A DNA stretch of 64,000 nt from Tamarix chinensis (taxonomy: Eukaryota; Streptophyta; Magnoliopsida; Caryophyllales; Tamaricaceae): assembly GCA_030549775.1 (NCBI GenBank), contig CM060180.1:32027090-32091089 (forward strand), written 5' to 3'. Made by a program: the position numbers and the translations under genes. Below are positions 1 to 12,000 of the stretch, one piece after another. A model generated the notes under the pieces. The model saw only the letters and a program-made list of their open reading frames with translations, did no database searches and was not told the origin of the DNA. Position 1 is the first letter of the stretch. Every line of letters starts with the position of its first letter.

Positions 1-359
1 TAAAACTTCATCATGCCATCTATATTATTTAACTCATTTGAGTTCTCTTTTATCAATCTCTCTTATTAATGTACAAAGTTGGTTAACAACTTTGTCTTGC
101 TTCAAACATGAGATATGGGAGGTATCACACATCTCTTAATATTAGATGTGACGGTAACATTTTCAATTTTAGCTTTATCACTTCCGTATTATCTTAAAAT
201 AAAAAAATTTAATAGTAAAAATCGGAAGGATTACACATAATATAGGATAGAGTAATAAAGTATGAAAATGCACATGATATGAAATTGTAGGTGAACTCAT
301 GTACTTAACTGGATAAATAAAATTATGATAGCAAGCCAACCATCATTCATATTATGGTG
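1..359. other. AT-rich flank upstream of copia relic
   Basis: AT-rich sequence with no convincing reading frame. Given the copia relic that follows it may be decayed gag or 5' untranslated sequence of that element, but I could not place a 5' LTR or a primer binding site here. Confidence 0.3.
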
Positions 360-3300
360 GGAAATGGATCAAAGAAGATTAAGAAAAGGAAGCATGGTGG
401 ATATGGCTTTTATGTAGGCATAATGTCTCTAATAAGTTTAAGGAAAAGTGTTGTCAATGTATCAAACAAAGACATCATGCTAAGGATTGTTGAAATCTAA
501 AGAAGATAAAGAAGAGAAACACTCAAGCAAATACCATTGAAATAGACAATACATCTAAAGATTTTGATGTTGTCAACCTCTCGGCAATAGTGTTACAGAC
601 TTACAGTGCAACCTTATTGGAAATGCTAAGGAATGATGGGTAAACACTAGAGGCACTCGCCATATTTGTGGTAACAAATGGATGTTCTATGAGTATCAGT
701 CTATCGAAGATGATGAAGAACAACTCTTCATGGGAAATGCGTCATCCTCTAAGGTGATCACTCGTAGAAAAGTGATGCTAAAGTTTAAAAGTGGGAATAG
801 CTTTACCTTGAATGATGTACTTTATGTTCTAGACAACCAAATAATATGGTTTTGGAATCTCTACTTAGCAAGAATGGTTTTAAGTATGCCATTGTATCTA
901 ATTAATTTATACTCATTAAGAATGAAATGTTTATAAGGAAGGGTTATCTTAGTGTTGGGCTCTTTAAGATGAATGTAATGACTATTGTAACGACAACAAA
1001 TAATATCAACAAGAGTTTTTCTTCATCTTATATGCTTGAGTCCTTTAATATTTGGCATGAATGATTAAAGCATGTTAATTATGAAGTATGTGTTGAGGAT
1101 AAAATGACAAGAAAACATTTTCATTTAGTTGAAAAAAGCACAAAACTTCTCGATTTAATTCACAATGATATGTGTGACTTAAAGTTTGTGCAAACTAGAG
1201 GTGATAAAAAGCAATTCATTACTTTCATAGATAATTTCACACATTATTGCTATGTGTAATTGTTAAGAAGCAAGGATGAGGCAATTGAAGTATTTAAACA
1301 CTTCAAAGAAGAAGTTAAGAACCAATTATGTAGGAAAATGAAGGTATTAAGAAGCAATAGTGGAACTGAATATGAATACCCTTTTGAACCATTTTGTTCA
1401 AAGCATGATATTATTCACCAAACAACTATTCCTTATGTGCCCTAATCAAATGGAATTACAGAATGCGAGAATAGAACCTTGAAGGACATGATGAATGTCA
1501 TATTGATTGGTTTAGGATTAATGCATAACTTGTGGGGGAAAGCTTTATTATCTACAAATTATATTCTCAATAAGATGTCTTACAAGAAAACCAACAATAT
1601 TGCATATGAGTTATGAAAAGGTCACAAACCTAACTAAAAATACATAAAAGTTTGGGGAATCCTTGGTAAAAGTAGCAGTTCTTAAGCTAAAGGAATTTAA
1701 GTTAGGATTTAAAAAAGTTTATTATTTATTCATTGGTTACACACACAATAATATTGTATATCATTTTTTTCTTCAAATATCAAAACTTGCCGACATTCAT
1801 TTCAACACCACTATAGAGTCAATGGAAGCTTAATTTTTCTAAAATTATTTTCCCTATAAAATGAATAGTAAATATGTTTCACTGAAGAGATCAATAGATT
1901 AAATTGATAAGGGGAACACATAGGTATATCCAAGTGAATTTAGATGAAGTAAGAGGGCTATGATTTCCAAATGATTTGGACCTAATAATCTAACATATTT
2001 GTTAAAAATGAGCCTCAATAATTTAATGAATTAGTTTCTTCTCTTGAATCTGCCTATTGGATAAAAGTAATAAATAATAAAATTGAATCCATCATGAAAA
2101 AACACACATAGGAAGCATCGGACTTGCCTTCTAGGAATAAACCCCTAGGATGTAAGTAGGTATTTTAGGAATTTAAGGTATATGGTTCAATTGACAGTAT
2201 AAGTAAAGACTTGTAAACAAAGAAAATGCATTGATTTTTTTGAAACATACTCACTATTACAGGAATTAAATCTATACATATGCTATTGGTAATAATGGTT
2301 CTAAAGGATTTAGAGGTACCTTAAATGGATGTAAAAACAACATTTTTGAATGATGAACTAGAAGAAGAGATCTATGTGGAACACCGTGAGGGATTCATTT
2401 CTCCTAATCAAAAGAGAAAGGTTTATTGACTTGTTAAATCATTGTATGGATTAAAACAAGTGTCTAAGCAATGACATGAGAAACTTAAAAGTATAATGTT
2501 ATCAAATGGCTTTAAAATAAATGAATATGGAAAATGTGTTTATGAAAAAGATAATATTAAAGGATACATCATAGTATGCTTCTATATAGGCGATATGCAC
2601 ATAATGAGTAGTAATAATGATATTATTATAATTACCAAACAAATGCTCATTGGGAGTATTGATATGAAAGATATAAATCTTGCAAATGTTATACTAGGAA
2701 TTTAAATTTCTAGAACATCTAATGTAATATTATTATCTCAATCTTATTATGTTAATAAATTAATTGATCGGTTCAAGGAGTACAATATTAATCCAACTAA
2801 GACATCATTAGATGTGAATATTCATTTGATGAAAAATAATACTAGTGTCGTTATTTGACAATTAGAATATTCACATATAATAGGTAGTATCATTTATCTC
2901 ATGAACTGCACATGACCTAATATGCTAATGCAATTAATAGGTTGAGTCATTACACCAATATCCCTAGCAAGAAACATTAGAAGGTGATCGTATTAGTTCT
3001 AGTATATCTAAAATACATCAAAAATCTCTGTACTCCACTATAATAGATACCCAATAATGGTAGAAGGCTTCATTTATGCAAAGATATTGGATTCCAATTA
3101 CTATTAGCTCACTAGTGGATATGTATTCATGCTTAGAACTGGTGTAATATCTTGGAAATTATCAAAGAATACATATATTGCAAGGTTGATAATGGAGACT
3201 AAATTTATTACTTACTAAGTCAAGGAAGAAGTTGAATGGCTCAGAGACTTATTAGAAGATATTCTATGCTAGGAAAAACTTGATAGCCAACCTATAATTA

Positions 3301-3540
3301 GTAGGGCATGAAGTAATGTGTATCATGATAAGTCTATACATATTCTTTGTAGACATAATACCATTACGAGGTTTTTTTTTGGTATAATTATCTCAACTGC
3401 CTATGTGAATTCAAGGGATAATATCACAGATATACATAAAAATGCATTGAATAGAGAATAAATAAAGAAATTATCAAGGAGAATGGACTTAAAGCTTCTG
3501 GATATTTAGAGTCATCATGGTGGCAACCCAACTTAGCTTA
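360..3540 (+). pseudogene. Degenerate Ty1/copia gag-pol polyprotein
   Basis: Relic of a copia-type polyprotein, which normally packages RNA, reverse-transcribes it and integrates the cDNA. Parts appear in copia order. A CCHC zinc knuckle (CCQCIKQRHHAKDC) is near 446-490 and a GAG-pre-integrase segment (TRHICGNKWMF) near 655. An integrase core runs from about 1140 to 1600, with [25 protein letters not shown] (usually RSDNGTEY, so the second catalytic Asp is Asn) and NGITECENRTL. Reverse transcriptase runs about 2300-2700, with VKSLYGLKQ and FYIGDMHI where YVDD is expected. An RNase H tail near 3140-3260 has SWKLSKNTYIAR-like and EEVEWLRDLLED-like segments. Stops and frame changes break it throughout, for example after CVEDK-side sequence, at 1258 and at 1443. 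It is non-functional and old. Assignment to Ty1/copia rests on domain order (integrase before RT). Confidence 0.9.
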
Positions 3541-3703
3541 CCAGAGATATCGATATCTAAACTCAATGGGACAACTAAACTATGGATGACTTGACATTGT
3601 ACTAAGAAAATTGTTTCCATCTACCTATTTCTGTAATGAAATAGTGAAAATAAAAGGATAAGATAAAATTATGATTATAATGATCCCTATAACTTGATAT
3701 GTT

Positions 3704-4158
3704 TAAGGATGACAACAAACATACCCATTACCCAAATATAATAAGAAAATCCATACACATATCCGTATCCAAACCTAGCAAGTATTTTTTTTCCATATCC
3801 ATATCTATTTACTCATCTATTGGCTAAAATCTATTTAGTTTAGGGTAAAAATCATCTAATATTAGAATTAGATACTTAGATTATTAGAGTTTAATTATAT
3901 TTTTCTCTTTTAACCTTAGATAATATAATGATAGGTTATTTGATTGAAGGAAAAAAATATTTTATATCAGATAAATAGATATGGGTATATATATAAATAT
4001 GAAGTCGGGTACAGATTTGGAGGTCTCTTACTCATGTTTATATCTAAATCTAACAGATATTTTTTCTCTTTTCCTGTATCTATACTTATATTTGCTTACA
4101 CATCTATCGGATAAAACCCATCAGATTTCGGGTATAATATGTTTGATTTCCATCCCTA
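3704..4158. mobile_element. hAT (Ac/Ds-type) non-autonomous element 1
   Basis: A 455-bp element bounded by imperfect inverted ends: left TAAGGATGACAAC, right end reading TAGGGATGGAAAT on the other strand. Flanks are gatatgtt (3696-3703) and gatatttt (4159-4166), an 8-bp duplication with one mismatch. The interior holds short ACCCATATCC-like repeats in the left arm and GGGTATAT-like repeats in the right arm, with no coding capacity. It sits between the copia pol relic and that element's PPT, so it inserted into the retrotransposon. Ac-type hAT elements end in TAGGGATGAAA and make 8-bp duplications, which this matches. It is the most diverged of the five such copies with strong target duplications. 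Confidence 0.75.
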
Positions 4159-4641
4159 GATATTTTCATGTGGAGTATCTAAGGATATATTAATTAGAAG
4201 ATTACCTACATGAGTGATAAGGGGTCATTTTTATAATAAATTTGTAAGGCTAAATTCTCTAAAGCACTCAGAGAACTATGAGGTGTTCATTGACAAAATA
4301 GACACAAGCGTGAGAACCAACTATACCTAAAGGAAGTTGTGTGTTTTCTATTATCTCGATTTATATTAGACGACCGATTCTTCAAGGAAGATATGATCAC
4401 TGATTGATGAGTAAACCTGATAGAAATTCATTATAAAAAATTTAAAGTCTTATACTAGTTATCCAAATGTAGTTTATTTCACTTGTACTCAATTAATTTA
4501 GAATGAAAACTAATTTTATATTTAATTGGAAAATGAACGTATCCCAAAAAATAAATAATTTTCTTATGTAACGGAGAACCGAGAGATACTGGTGTAAGTA
4601 TTATATCATCAAAATTATCAAGCAAATTAATATTAGAATCC
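4159..4641 (+). other. Copia 3' untranslated internal region
   Basis: Non-coding AT-rich stretch between the hAT insertion and the PPT of the copia relic. It has no open frame of interest. Position and composition fit the 3' untranslated part of the retrotransposon. Confidence 0.4.
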
Positions 4642-4650
4642 AGTAGGAGA
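4642..4650 (+). other. Polypurine tract of copia relic
   Basis: AGTAGGAGA immediately before TTGTTGTG. This is the arrangement expected of a plus-strand primer next to a copia 3' LTR. No second LTR is visible for comparison, so it is inferred from position. Confidence 0.5.
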
Positions 4651-4651
4651 T

Positions 4652-5130
4652 TGTTGTGCTAGATTTTAGTATAAATGGTAATTAGTGGTTTGATTTGCGT
4701 TGTAAATACTTAACTAATCGCTAATTGTTGATTAAATTAAGTTAGATCTATATACATGAGGGAATGAAGTCAAGCACGTGTACGATTTCATGCAAATATA
4801 AAAATGCTACTATTCCTAATGCATTTAAATTAAAAAATAAATGACCTCTGCCAGCCTTTCAAGAATGATTCGTATGTAGTCAGTGAAAACGTGTGATCGT
4901 TAATGGACGATCCATTACGACAACGGTTATTTAATTAAATAGTTGGTTAGTCTGCAAAAGACTTAAATACATCGAAGAGCTGCAATTTAATTTTATAGCA
5001 AATCGACGCGAGATGCAGGAAATTAAGGCAAGAAGTTGTAACTGCGTGAATAGTCTAGCATCAAAGAGCTGCGGCTATTCGTTAGAGTTGCTTCTGTTCA
5101 AACCGGCATTTATTTTTGTACCATATATTT
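4652..5130 (+). repeat. Probable 3' LTR of copia relic
   Basis: Starts TGTTGTG right after the PPT. It contains a TTAAATAC TATA-like motif near 4965 followed by moderately GC-rich leader sequence, as in short copia LTRs. The right border is a guess because the 5' LTR lies outside the window and no terminal CA or target duplication could be fixed. Confidence 0.4.
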
Positions 5131-5990
5131 TCTAAATTGTAATTAAATTATACCTCCAATAATGTGATGGGATAGTAATTAAAGAGATAAGAAAAGTCGT
5201 GCCCCTTAAATCAAGATGTTAATCACAAGGGAAATAAAGCGTCAGGGTACACATACTATATTAGTGCTCCAGTACAAATAAGAGAAATGAAATTTAAACA
5301 TACATGCACACAGAGATAATTGCCCCGTCAGTCCATGGATGCAACCAGAATTTCAGTAAGCTGATTCTAGCATAATTATTTTCTGACAATCGTTCAAATT
5401 TCCTAGAGATATGCATCAGTGGACTCAAATGACGCGCTAACACCATATAACACATCAACATAAAAACAAAAAAGATGGAAGAAGCATTCTCTTACAATGG
5501 TTGCCAGCAGAGAATCTGATGATCATCATATTTTCTGTTTCAGCAAAAGAGAATTTTTATCAAGCCAAGGAAAGGTTGAGACGGAATACAATTCTTATCT
5601 TATAGTCCTGAGAATACCTTATAAAGTATATATAAGATGATTTTTTATAATTTTATAAATTTTATTTAGCTACGCAGTTATTTTTGTTATTTTATAAAGT
5701 TTACTCGCCTATACAAGGTTATTTTTATAATTCGTATACACACTAACATCATCAATTTGCTGTCTATAATTTTTATTTATATGCATGAGGTAATTTTTAT
5801 AATCTTATAATTCTTTATGTTCAGATACTAGATTATTTTTTATAAATTTTATATCTATTATTATGAACATATGCGGCAAATATAATGAACACGGAACAAT
5901 ATGTGTAATTTTATATTTCTTATTTATTGATAAGGGATTATTTTTATAACTATACAATTAATATATGTGGCATTTTAATCTATATTTATC
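5131..5990. other. AT-rich intergenic sequence
   Basis: No gene recognised. From about 5630 the sequence becomes a run of degenerate ttttataat/ttataaa motifs that grade into the tandem array beginning near 5990. Confidence 0.3.
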
Positions 5991-6340
5991 TCTTAAACCT
6001 AAATGATTTATGTGATGAACCTAAACGTTTAACATGATGAACTTATATGTTTTATGTTATGAATTCGAGTGTTCTATGTTATAAACCCAATATTTTTTAT
6101 GTTATTAACAATATGTGATAACTTTATTTGTTTCGTGTAATGACTATGAACCTATATGTATAATGTTATGAACCTAGATTTTTATTATTATTATCAACTT
6201 ATGCTCTTTTTTTCCCTTGATGAACCTAATCATTATATATATAGTATGAATCTTATTGTTTTATGCAATGAACCTACAATGTTCCTTGCTATATGTGATG
6301 ACCTAGGCATTTACAATGATAAACATATCAATCATTTGTG
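5990..6340. repeat. Degenerate tandem array (ATGAACCTA.. units)
   Basis: Roughly 25-40-bp degenerate units that carry GATGAACCTAAAYGTTTTATG variants: atgaacctaaacgttt, atgaacttatatgtttta, atgaattcgagtgttcta, atgaacctatatgtataa, atgaacctagattttta. Two stray units recur at 6650-6735 beyond the next element. It is not coding. Old MITE or Helitron-like tandem sequence is possible, but I could not define ends. Confidence 0.55.
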
Positions 6341-6341
6341 A

Positions 6342-6595
6342 TAAGGATTGTAAACGAGTGGAGTTGAGCCAAATTAAAAACTTAAAGATTCGAGTTCGAC
6401 TCGTTTAACTAAACGAATTAGGTGAACCAAACTTTTAACGAGTCAAGCTGAAATAAGAGTCTAAGCAATAAATAAATCGACTCGAACTTTTTCAAATTTA
6501 GGCTTGACTCTTTTAATAAATACAACTGAAAATAAAGTTTAGAGTCGACTAGTTTAACTAGTCAAATCAGGACTTGATGAACCTTTTTATATGTG
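6342..6595. mobile_element. Truncated hAT-like element (TIR TAAGGATTGTAAACGAG)
   Basis: Left end TAAGGATTGTAAACGAG resembles the common plant hAT/MITE end TAGGGTTGTAAACGAG. The interior has repeated GAGTTCGACTCG/TTTAACTAAACGA motifs and their complements. No matching right terminus or 8-bp duplication was found, so the right limit is approximate and the copy is probably truncated. Confidence 0.45.
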
Positions 6596-6898
6596 CGTTC
6601 GTTGTATTGTTCTGTTTGTTATCCACGATGCAATGAGTTTAAATATTATATTCATTGAATCTATGTTTTAGACGATAAATATAAATATTTTATATAATAA
6701 ACTTAATATTTTATTTGATGAACCTAAACAGAAAATGTAAGTACCTCTTGAATACTTGAAAGCAATCATCTAGATATAGACTCTAGTCCATAAATCAAAT
6801 ACAAGCTACCATAAAAAGAAACCGGTCTTGCAAAAGGAATACGAAATCAAGAGCTGAAAAGTAGCACTAACAGTGGTATCGACGTGCATGTTGTGTTC

Positions 6899-7152
6899 TT
6901 ACTGAGCGATGGCATCGGCGATGCGTTGCTCGTATAATGGACTGAATTTGACAGAGTAGTCGATGAATGGAGCCTCGTAGTTCGGCATCATCGGAGCTAG
7001 ATGGAAAAATACGTTTTATCTACTAAGGACATTATTGATGAATAATGACTAGAGAATATGCAGACTGATTTTCATTCAGATACATATAGAATTTATATAG
7101 TAAAGGCCACTAACTTTTGTTCCAAATTTCAAGGACGATAACAGCGTTGTCA
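6899..7152 (-). CDS. Unidentified gene, last two exons (partial)
   Basis: Two exons appear to splice in frame on the minus strand. Exon 7152-7115 (38 nt) follows a CTAAT branch-like site and an AG acceptor and ends at a GTTAGT donor. Exon 6996-6899 (98 nt) follows CATCTAG and ends at a TAA stop. Joined, they read DNAVIVLEIWNK then TPMMPNYEAPFIDYSVKF and SPLYEQRIADAIAQ. GC content and codon use are gene-like, unlike the AT-rich surroundings. I do not recognise the protein. Upstream exons were not placed: 7420-7560 is a candidate but no donor fits clearly. The Harbinger-type MITE at 7182-7419 lies about 30 bp upstream of the first exon's acceptor. It could be a live small gene or a captured or decayed fragment. 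Confidence 0.45.
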
Positions 7153-7181
7153 CTTAAGATTAGTTGAGAAAATGCAGCTTA

Positions 7182-7419
7182 GTGGTCGTTTGATACGGGG
7201 TAATAGGGGTAGAAAAATTATTCCCATATTTTATATATTTTATATAATTTATTTAAAATTAAAATATTTGTATTCTAATAACTACTTAATTAAGATATTA
7301 ATTTAATCTAAAATGGTTATTTCATTAAAATATATTTATTATTATTAAATACTTATTATAAAATATGTAAAATAGAAGAGAAAATTTTTCACCCCTATTA
7401 CCCCGTACCAAACAAGTCC
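7182..7419. mobile_element. PIF/Harbinger-type MITE
   Basis: A 238-bp element. Its ends read GTGGTCGTTTGATACGGGG and, on the other strand, GGACTTGTTTGGTACGGGG, and both continue as inverted GTAATAGGGGT. It is flanked by TTA on both sides (7179-7181 and 7420-7422), the 3-bp target typical of PIF/Harbinger. The interior is AT-rich and non-coding. Confidence 0.7.
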
Positions 7420-7928
7420 TTAGTCGGTTGTGGTGGCGTAGACCAAGGAAGAGGAGGAAGGAGAACAGTGGGATGGCTTGGAATGACTGAGGAGAAGAGA
7501 TAGATGAACATCTGTGTAGCTCATGCTTTGGTCCCTATATTTTTTATAATTATAAGAACAGGCACCAGAAACACCTTGCAATACGTATGATAAAAATCGT
7601 GCGGTTAAGGAGCATACCTGCTTTCAGCCCATTATTCTAGGGACCTCCGAGAGTTTTGATTTTTGAAGGTTTAAATAAGCCATTATCATGCATAACTCCA
7701 TAAACATTTTTTTCTACCACAAATCAATCTTCTCGTCTAAGATCTTCTCCAAAGCAAAAAAAAAATATATAATAACGTAATAACAGGGAGGGGAGACAGT
7801 GGTAAACAAATTAAAGAAGGAAACTAAGATTCAAATCATGACAAAATTCTAAACGCTGTAAATCTGCTTAGATAAGATTTCCTTCATGGGGTATTTCTGT
7901 GGTATAATAATGAGAATAGAAAATATTA

Positions 7929-8111
7929 CTCCGTCTCAAAAAAAAATCATTCTATTAATTTATACGCTTTAATAAACTAATAAAAACAATCATAATATCA
8001 TATTTACACCTTTTTTAAAATAAAAAAACATTTAATATATATATAAATAAGAGTAATATTAAAAAGTAAATTTAAAATTTTTTCAAATAAATTTTTTTAA
8101 TACAAAGGGAG
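7929..8111. mobile_element. Stowaway-type MITE (Tc1/mariner)
   Basis: A 183-bp AT-rich element. The left end is CTCCGTCTCAAAAAAAAA and the right end, on the other strand, is CTCCCTTTGTATTAAAAAAA. It is flanked by TA dinucleotides (7927-7928 and 8112-8113). Ends and target match the Stowaway pattern CTCCCTCCGT..; there is no coding capacity. Confidence 0.65.
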
Positions 8112-8358
8112 TATATTTCAATTTATGTAAATCTTATAAGTAATCCCTGTTAGTAGAAGTAATTAGAATATTATGTCATATCCCACTTTGAACTGTTGTT
8201 TTCCTCTACGTTAAATTAATTTGATGAACCAATCGTGATTTCTGACACAAGTTTATTTTATGAGAAATCCTTTGATCTCTCCATAATTACTCATTTCTAA
8301 ACGCAAGGGACAATGCAGAAATATATTTTCCATCCATTACCATAAAATACCTATCATG

Positions 8359-8503
8359 CCCTAATAGGTATTAGGCTCATATCTCAAGGGCATGAACAAG
8401 CATCTCTAATTCCAGCACCGGAAAGAGTGGCCCTAAAAGGTGTTAGGCACATACCACAAGGATATGGACGACATCTCCAACTCCAGCACTGGAAATAGTG
8501 GCC
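8359..8503. repeat. 72-bp tandem duplication
   Basis: Two adjacent copies with a period of 72 bp, starting CCCTAATAGGTATTAGGC (8359) and CCCTAAAAGGTGTTAGGC (8431) and ending in CCAGCACCGGAAAGAGTGG and CCAGCACTGGAAATAGTGG. They differ at about a dozen positions. Function unknown; it lies downstream of the minus-strand E3 ligase gene. Confidence 0.8.
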
Positions 8504-9010
8504 CATTTCAAATCATTAATAAGTATTTGCTTCGAATTAAGATCGCGACTATACCACTTGATTTTAGATCCAGATAATTGATGCGTGAAACTGAGGACAT
8601 ATCAGATTGCACCCCAGTAATTTTGACATCTTTTATCGAAATTTTATGAGCAAATTTGAAGGGCAAAAAAATAATCAGGAGCATTTTTACAGAGCAGCCG
8701 AGAAACTGCTTCCACGTTATTCGCCACGAGAGGTACTGGAAAATTGGAGATGCATCGTCTTGACAACAACGATTAAACATCTTCTTTCTTGAACTGTTGC
8801 AGTCACGCCTGCTCCTGCTACCACGAGCCTACTACGACTACTAGTCCACTACCACTACAACATAAAATGGGAGGCCGTCATATTATCCGTTGAAGAAAAG
8901 TCGTATACATATATAGTATCTAATGTACACTATAATAAATACAGAGGCATTTACAGCGTCGCCAATTTTCATGCCATTCAGATTGCGAAGCCTGCTCATA
9001 CGTGGTAAAT
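8504..9010. other. Downstream region of the RING-H2 gene
   Basis: Contains the probable 3' untranslated region of the minus-strand E3 ligase, in the stretch just below 9011. Overlapping short open frames on both strands near 8510-8790 match nothing I recognise. Confidence 0.3.
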
Positions 9011-12000
9011 TTAGACTTCACTATCACGGCTGTTTCTCTTCAAAATGTCATACTTGCAGAGTGGACAAGTGGAGTTGATGAAAAGCCACTTGTCGATGCA
9101 GGCGCAGTGGAAATGGTGGCTGCAGGGGAGCTCCCTAAGCTCTATCCCATCTTCGTATGAAGAGAGGCAGATGCAGCACTCCTGAATCAAGATTCATACC
9201 AGCGTCACAGATTTGTTTCATGTTATTCTCAACTATAAGCACGCAGAACTTATCTTTTAAGCGCTAGAACCATGGACGGGTCACGGTGCATGAAATGAAT
9301 GATAAAACAATGATAGAAAGCGAGGGGAATGTTTGACAAACTTACAGCATCCTCTGCTGATAATCTGCGCTCCTTGGGACTGTCTGTTCCACACTCGATC
9401 ATTATGGCCCCACATGGTTCTCCTAGCATTTCTTCATTAATCTTATCAGCACCATTGTTCATTTGTTGGAATCGGTATTTGGGTAACTGCTCAATATCCT
9501 CTTTGGATGCTCCCCCCTGCTTGGAAAACAGGCCGTACATTTTAGTAAAAGAATGTGAGTAGGAGATATACGGAGAGAACAGTCGAATTACAAACACACA
9601 ACCACCAAGACTCAAGAGGATATAAAACTATAATTGTGGGCTTGTATAATATGGGGGTAATAGGAGAGAAAAAGTTATCCCTGTTTTCTGTTTCAGGTCT
9701 GTCTGGACTGAAATATGTGTTTAAAAAAATTATCTTTATCATTTGTAAATATACTATTTAGGATGTGTTTGGGACAGGGGTAAAGGGGGCGTAAAAATTA
9801 GATGATGGAAATTTTACCCCCCAACGTACCATATTTGGAGTTCCAGTGTTCTGTTACTGGGATAATTAATATCTATCCTACCAGGGGAACCTATTACCTG
9901 CCTAACACCTTGGGTAATTAAGTCCAGTGGAAAAAAAAGGCTCTCTCAACTCTCTCTCCACAACTCTCCAAACTCACCCTCAACCTCCGCTCTTGTCATC
10001 AATTCAGCCCCTCACCGTCCACCATTATTGCAGCTTCCAAAAATCAACTCCTCTTCCTTCTGCCACTAAAATCCTTTTGTCTTCGTCAATGAGAATTTAT
10101 TTAAACCGACAATTTGCTCGCATCGGATAGACTGTTTCTCTAGCTTCTTGCACCGAGGGAGGTATTTCACACTCTATCCTCACTCCCATTGTAATTTGAA
10201 CTCCAATTGATTTATTTTCAGATCTGAAATTTCAGACTTCTTGTTGTCCAGTGAAAGCTTCAATCTAGAGGTACTCTTATTCCTTTGCTGAAATTAGTCA
10301 ATTTGAGTATAGATTTTGCTTGCAGTTTGTGTTGGTATGCATATTATTCATGATGTGGCATTTATAAGCTGTAGATGGATAGTTAATATAAATTTGGGCT
10401 AAAATAGCAGTCCCATTTATTCTGATATGAACGATCATGTTCAAATTTGTTTGTGCACCCAATTTGCAGTAGTCAGCTTTGAAAATTCATAGTCACACAC
10501 CTTACATGTTTGTCTTGACATTTATTTTATGAAGAAAATTCTGGTTGATGGTTTAACACTTCTTTGCTAGATCTTGACCTTAATTACCTAACTTAAATAT
10601 CTTTCTTTTTTTGTCTCCAAAGTCTAATATATGGATGGGTAGTGATATGCAGTATTTTCAGAAAAACATCATGTTATTGTTATTATCTTTGAGAAAAGTC
10701 TAAACTATAATGCAGCACATATCCATTTTGACAAAAGAACAAATGATCATAACCTGTTTTCCGCTACTAGCCTATTACATGATATATTAGTTAGGGATGT
10801 AAACGGGGCGGGTTTGGGGCAGGTATACCCACACCCGTATCCGTACCCATTAAAAAAATCCGTACCCGAATCCGTACCCGTACCCGAATCCATATCCGTT
10901 AACACATCCATATCCGTATCCGTTGGATATCCATTACCCGACGGATTATCCGTTTACCCGTTAATGGATATTACCCAACGGATAAACCCATTTATAGTTA
11001 AGCCAGATGACAATTTTAACCTTAATTTATAATATATTTATTTTAAAATTAAGGGTAAAAGGGTAATTATATATCGGGTAAACGGGTATGGATATAGATA
11101 CGGGTATGGTTACGGGTACGGGTATGGATATCCCATGCTCGTATCCGTACCCGAACCCGACGGGTATTTTTTCTATTATTCATATCCGTTTAAATATCCG
11201 TCAGATAAAATCCGTCAGGTTTCGGGTAAAATCCACCCCGTTTACATCCCTAATTTTAGTTGATGATGATCATGGGTGTCATTGTAGTTTTAAAAAATGG
11301 ACCGGCTAGTCATTGCATATACCAGTTCTCAGGAACTCGGAACCAGCGAAAATCGATTAAAAACCCGTTGGAAGCCGATCAAATTAATGTCTAGTTTAAT
11401 TTTTTATATATTTCATATTTTTTTAATTGACATATAGCACTGGTCCGACCAGCCCAAACCACTTATCCGACCACTAAATCAATGAACCAGTTATGATACT
11501 GGTCTAGTACTCTAGTTTTTAAAACTATGGGTGTCATTTCTGAAACTTGTTGGGTGCAAGGTAATATTTTTCATAACTTCTTGCCAAATATGAAATGGTT
11601 TTTGAAATTGATTTCTATAATGCGATTTTGATAATGATGTTGGCATGTTGCTCATTTCTTACTTACATATATATATATATATATATATTCATTAATCAAA
11701 CAAGTGGGTAATGAGACACTAGGAGATAGAATTACTACCCTTCACCAACTAGTTTCCTCTCTCTCTCTCTATAGATATATATATATATATATATTCATTA
11801 ATTAAAAGAGTGAGGAATGAGACAATAGGAGATAGTATTACTGCCTTCACCAATTAGTTTCCCCTTTTGAAGAGGTAACTAAAGCATTATGCATAATTGA
11901 TGGTGAAGTGCTAATCTAGACGTCTGGCAACTCTTCCATCTGGTTATTACCTCAGATGTTGATGGCTTGCCATCAATTTTGATGAATATATGGACAACAT

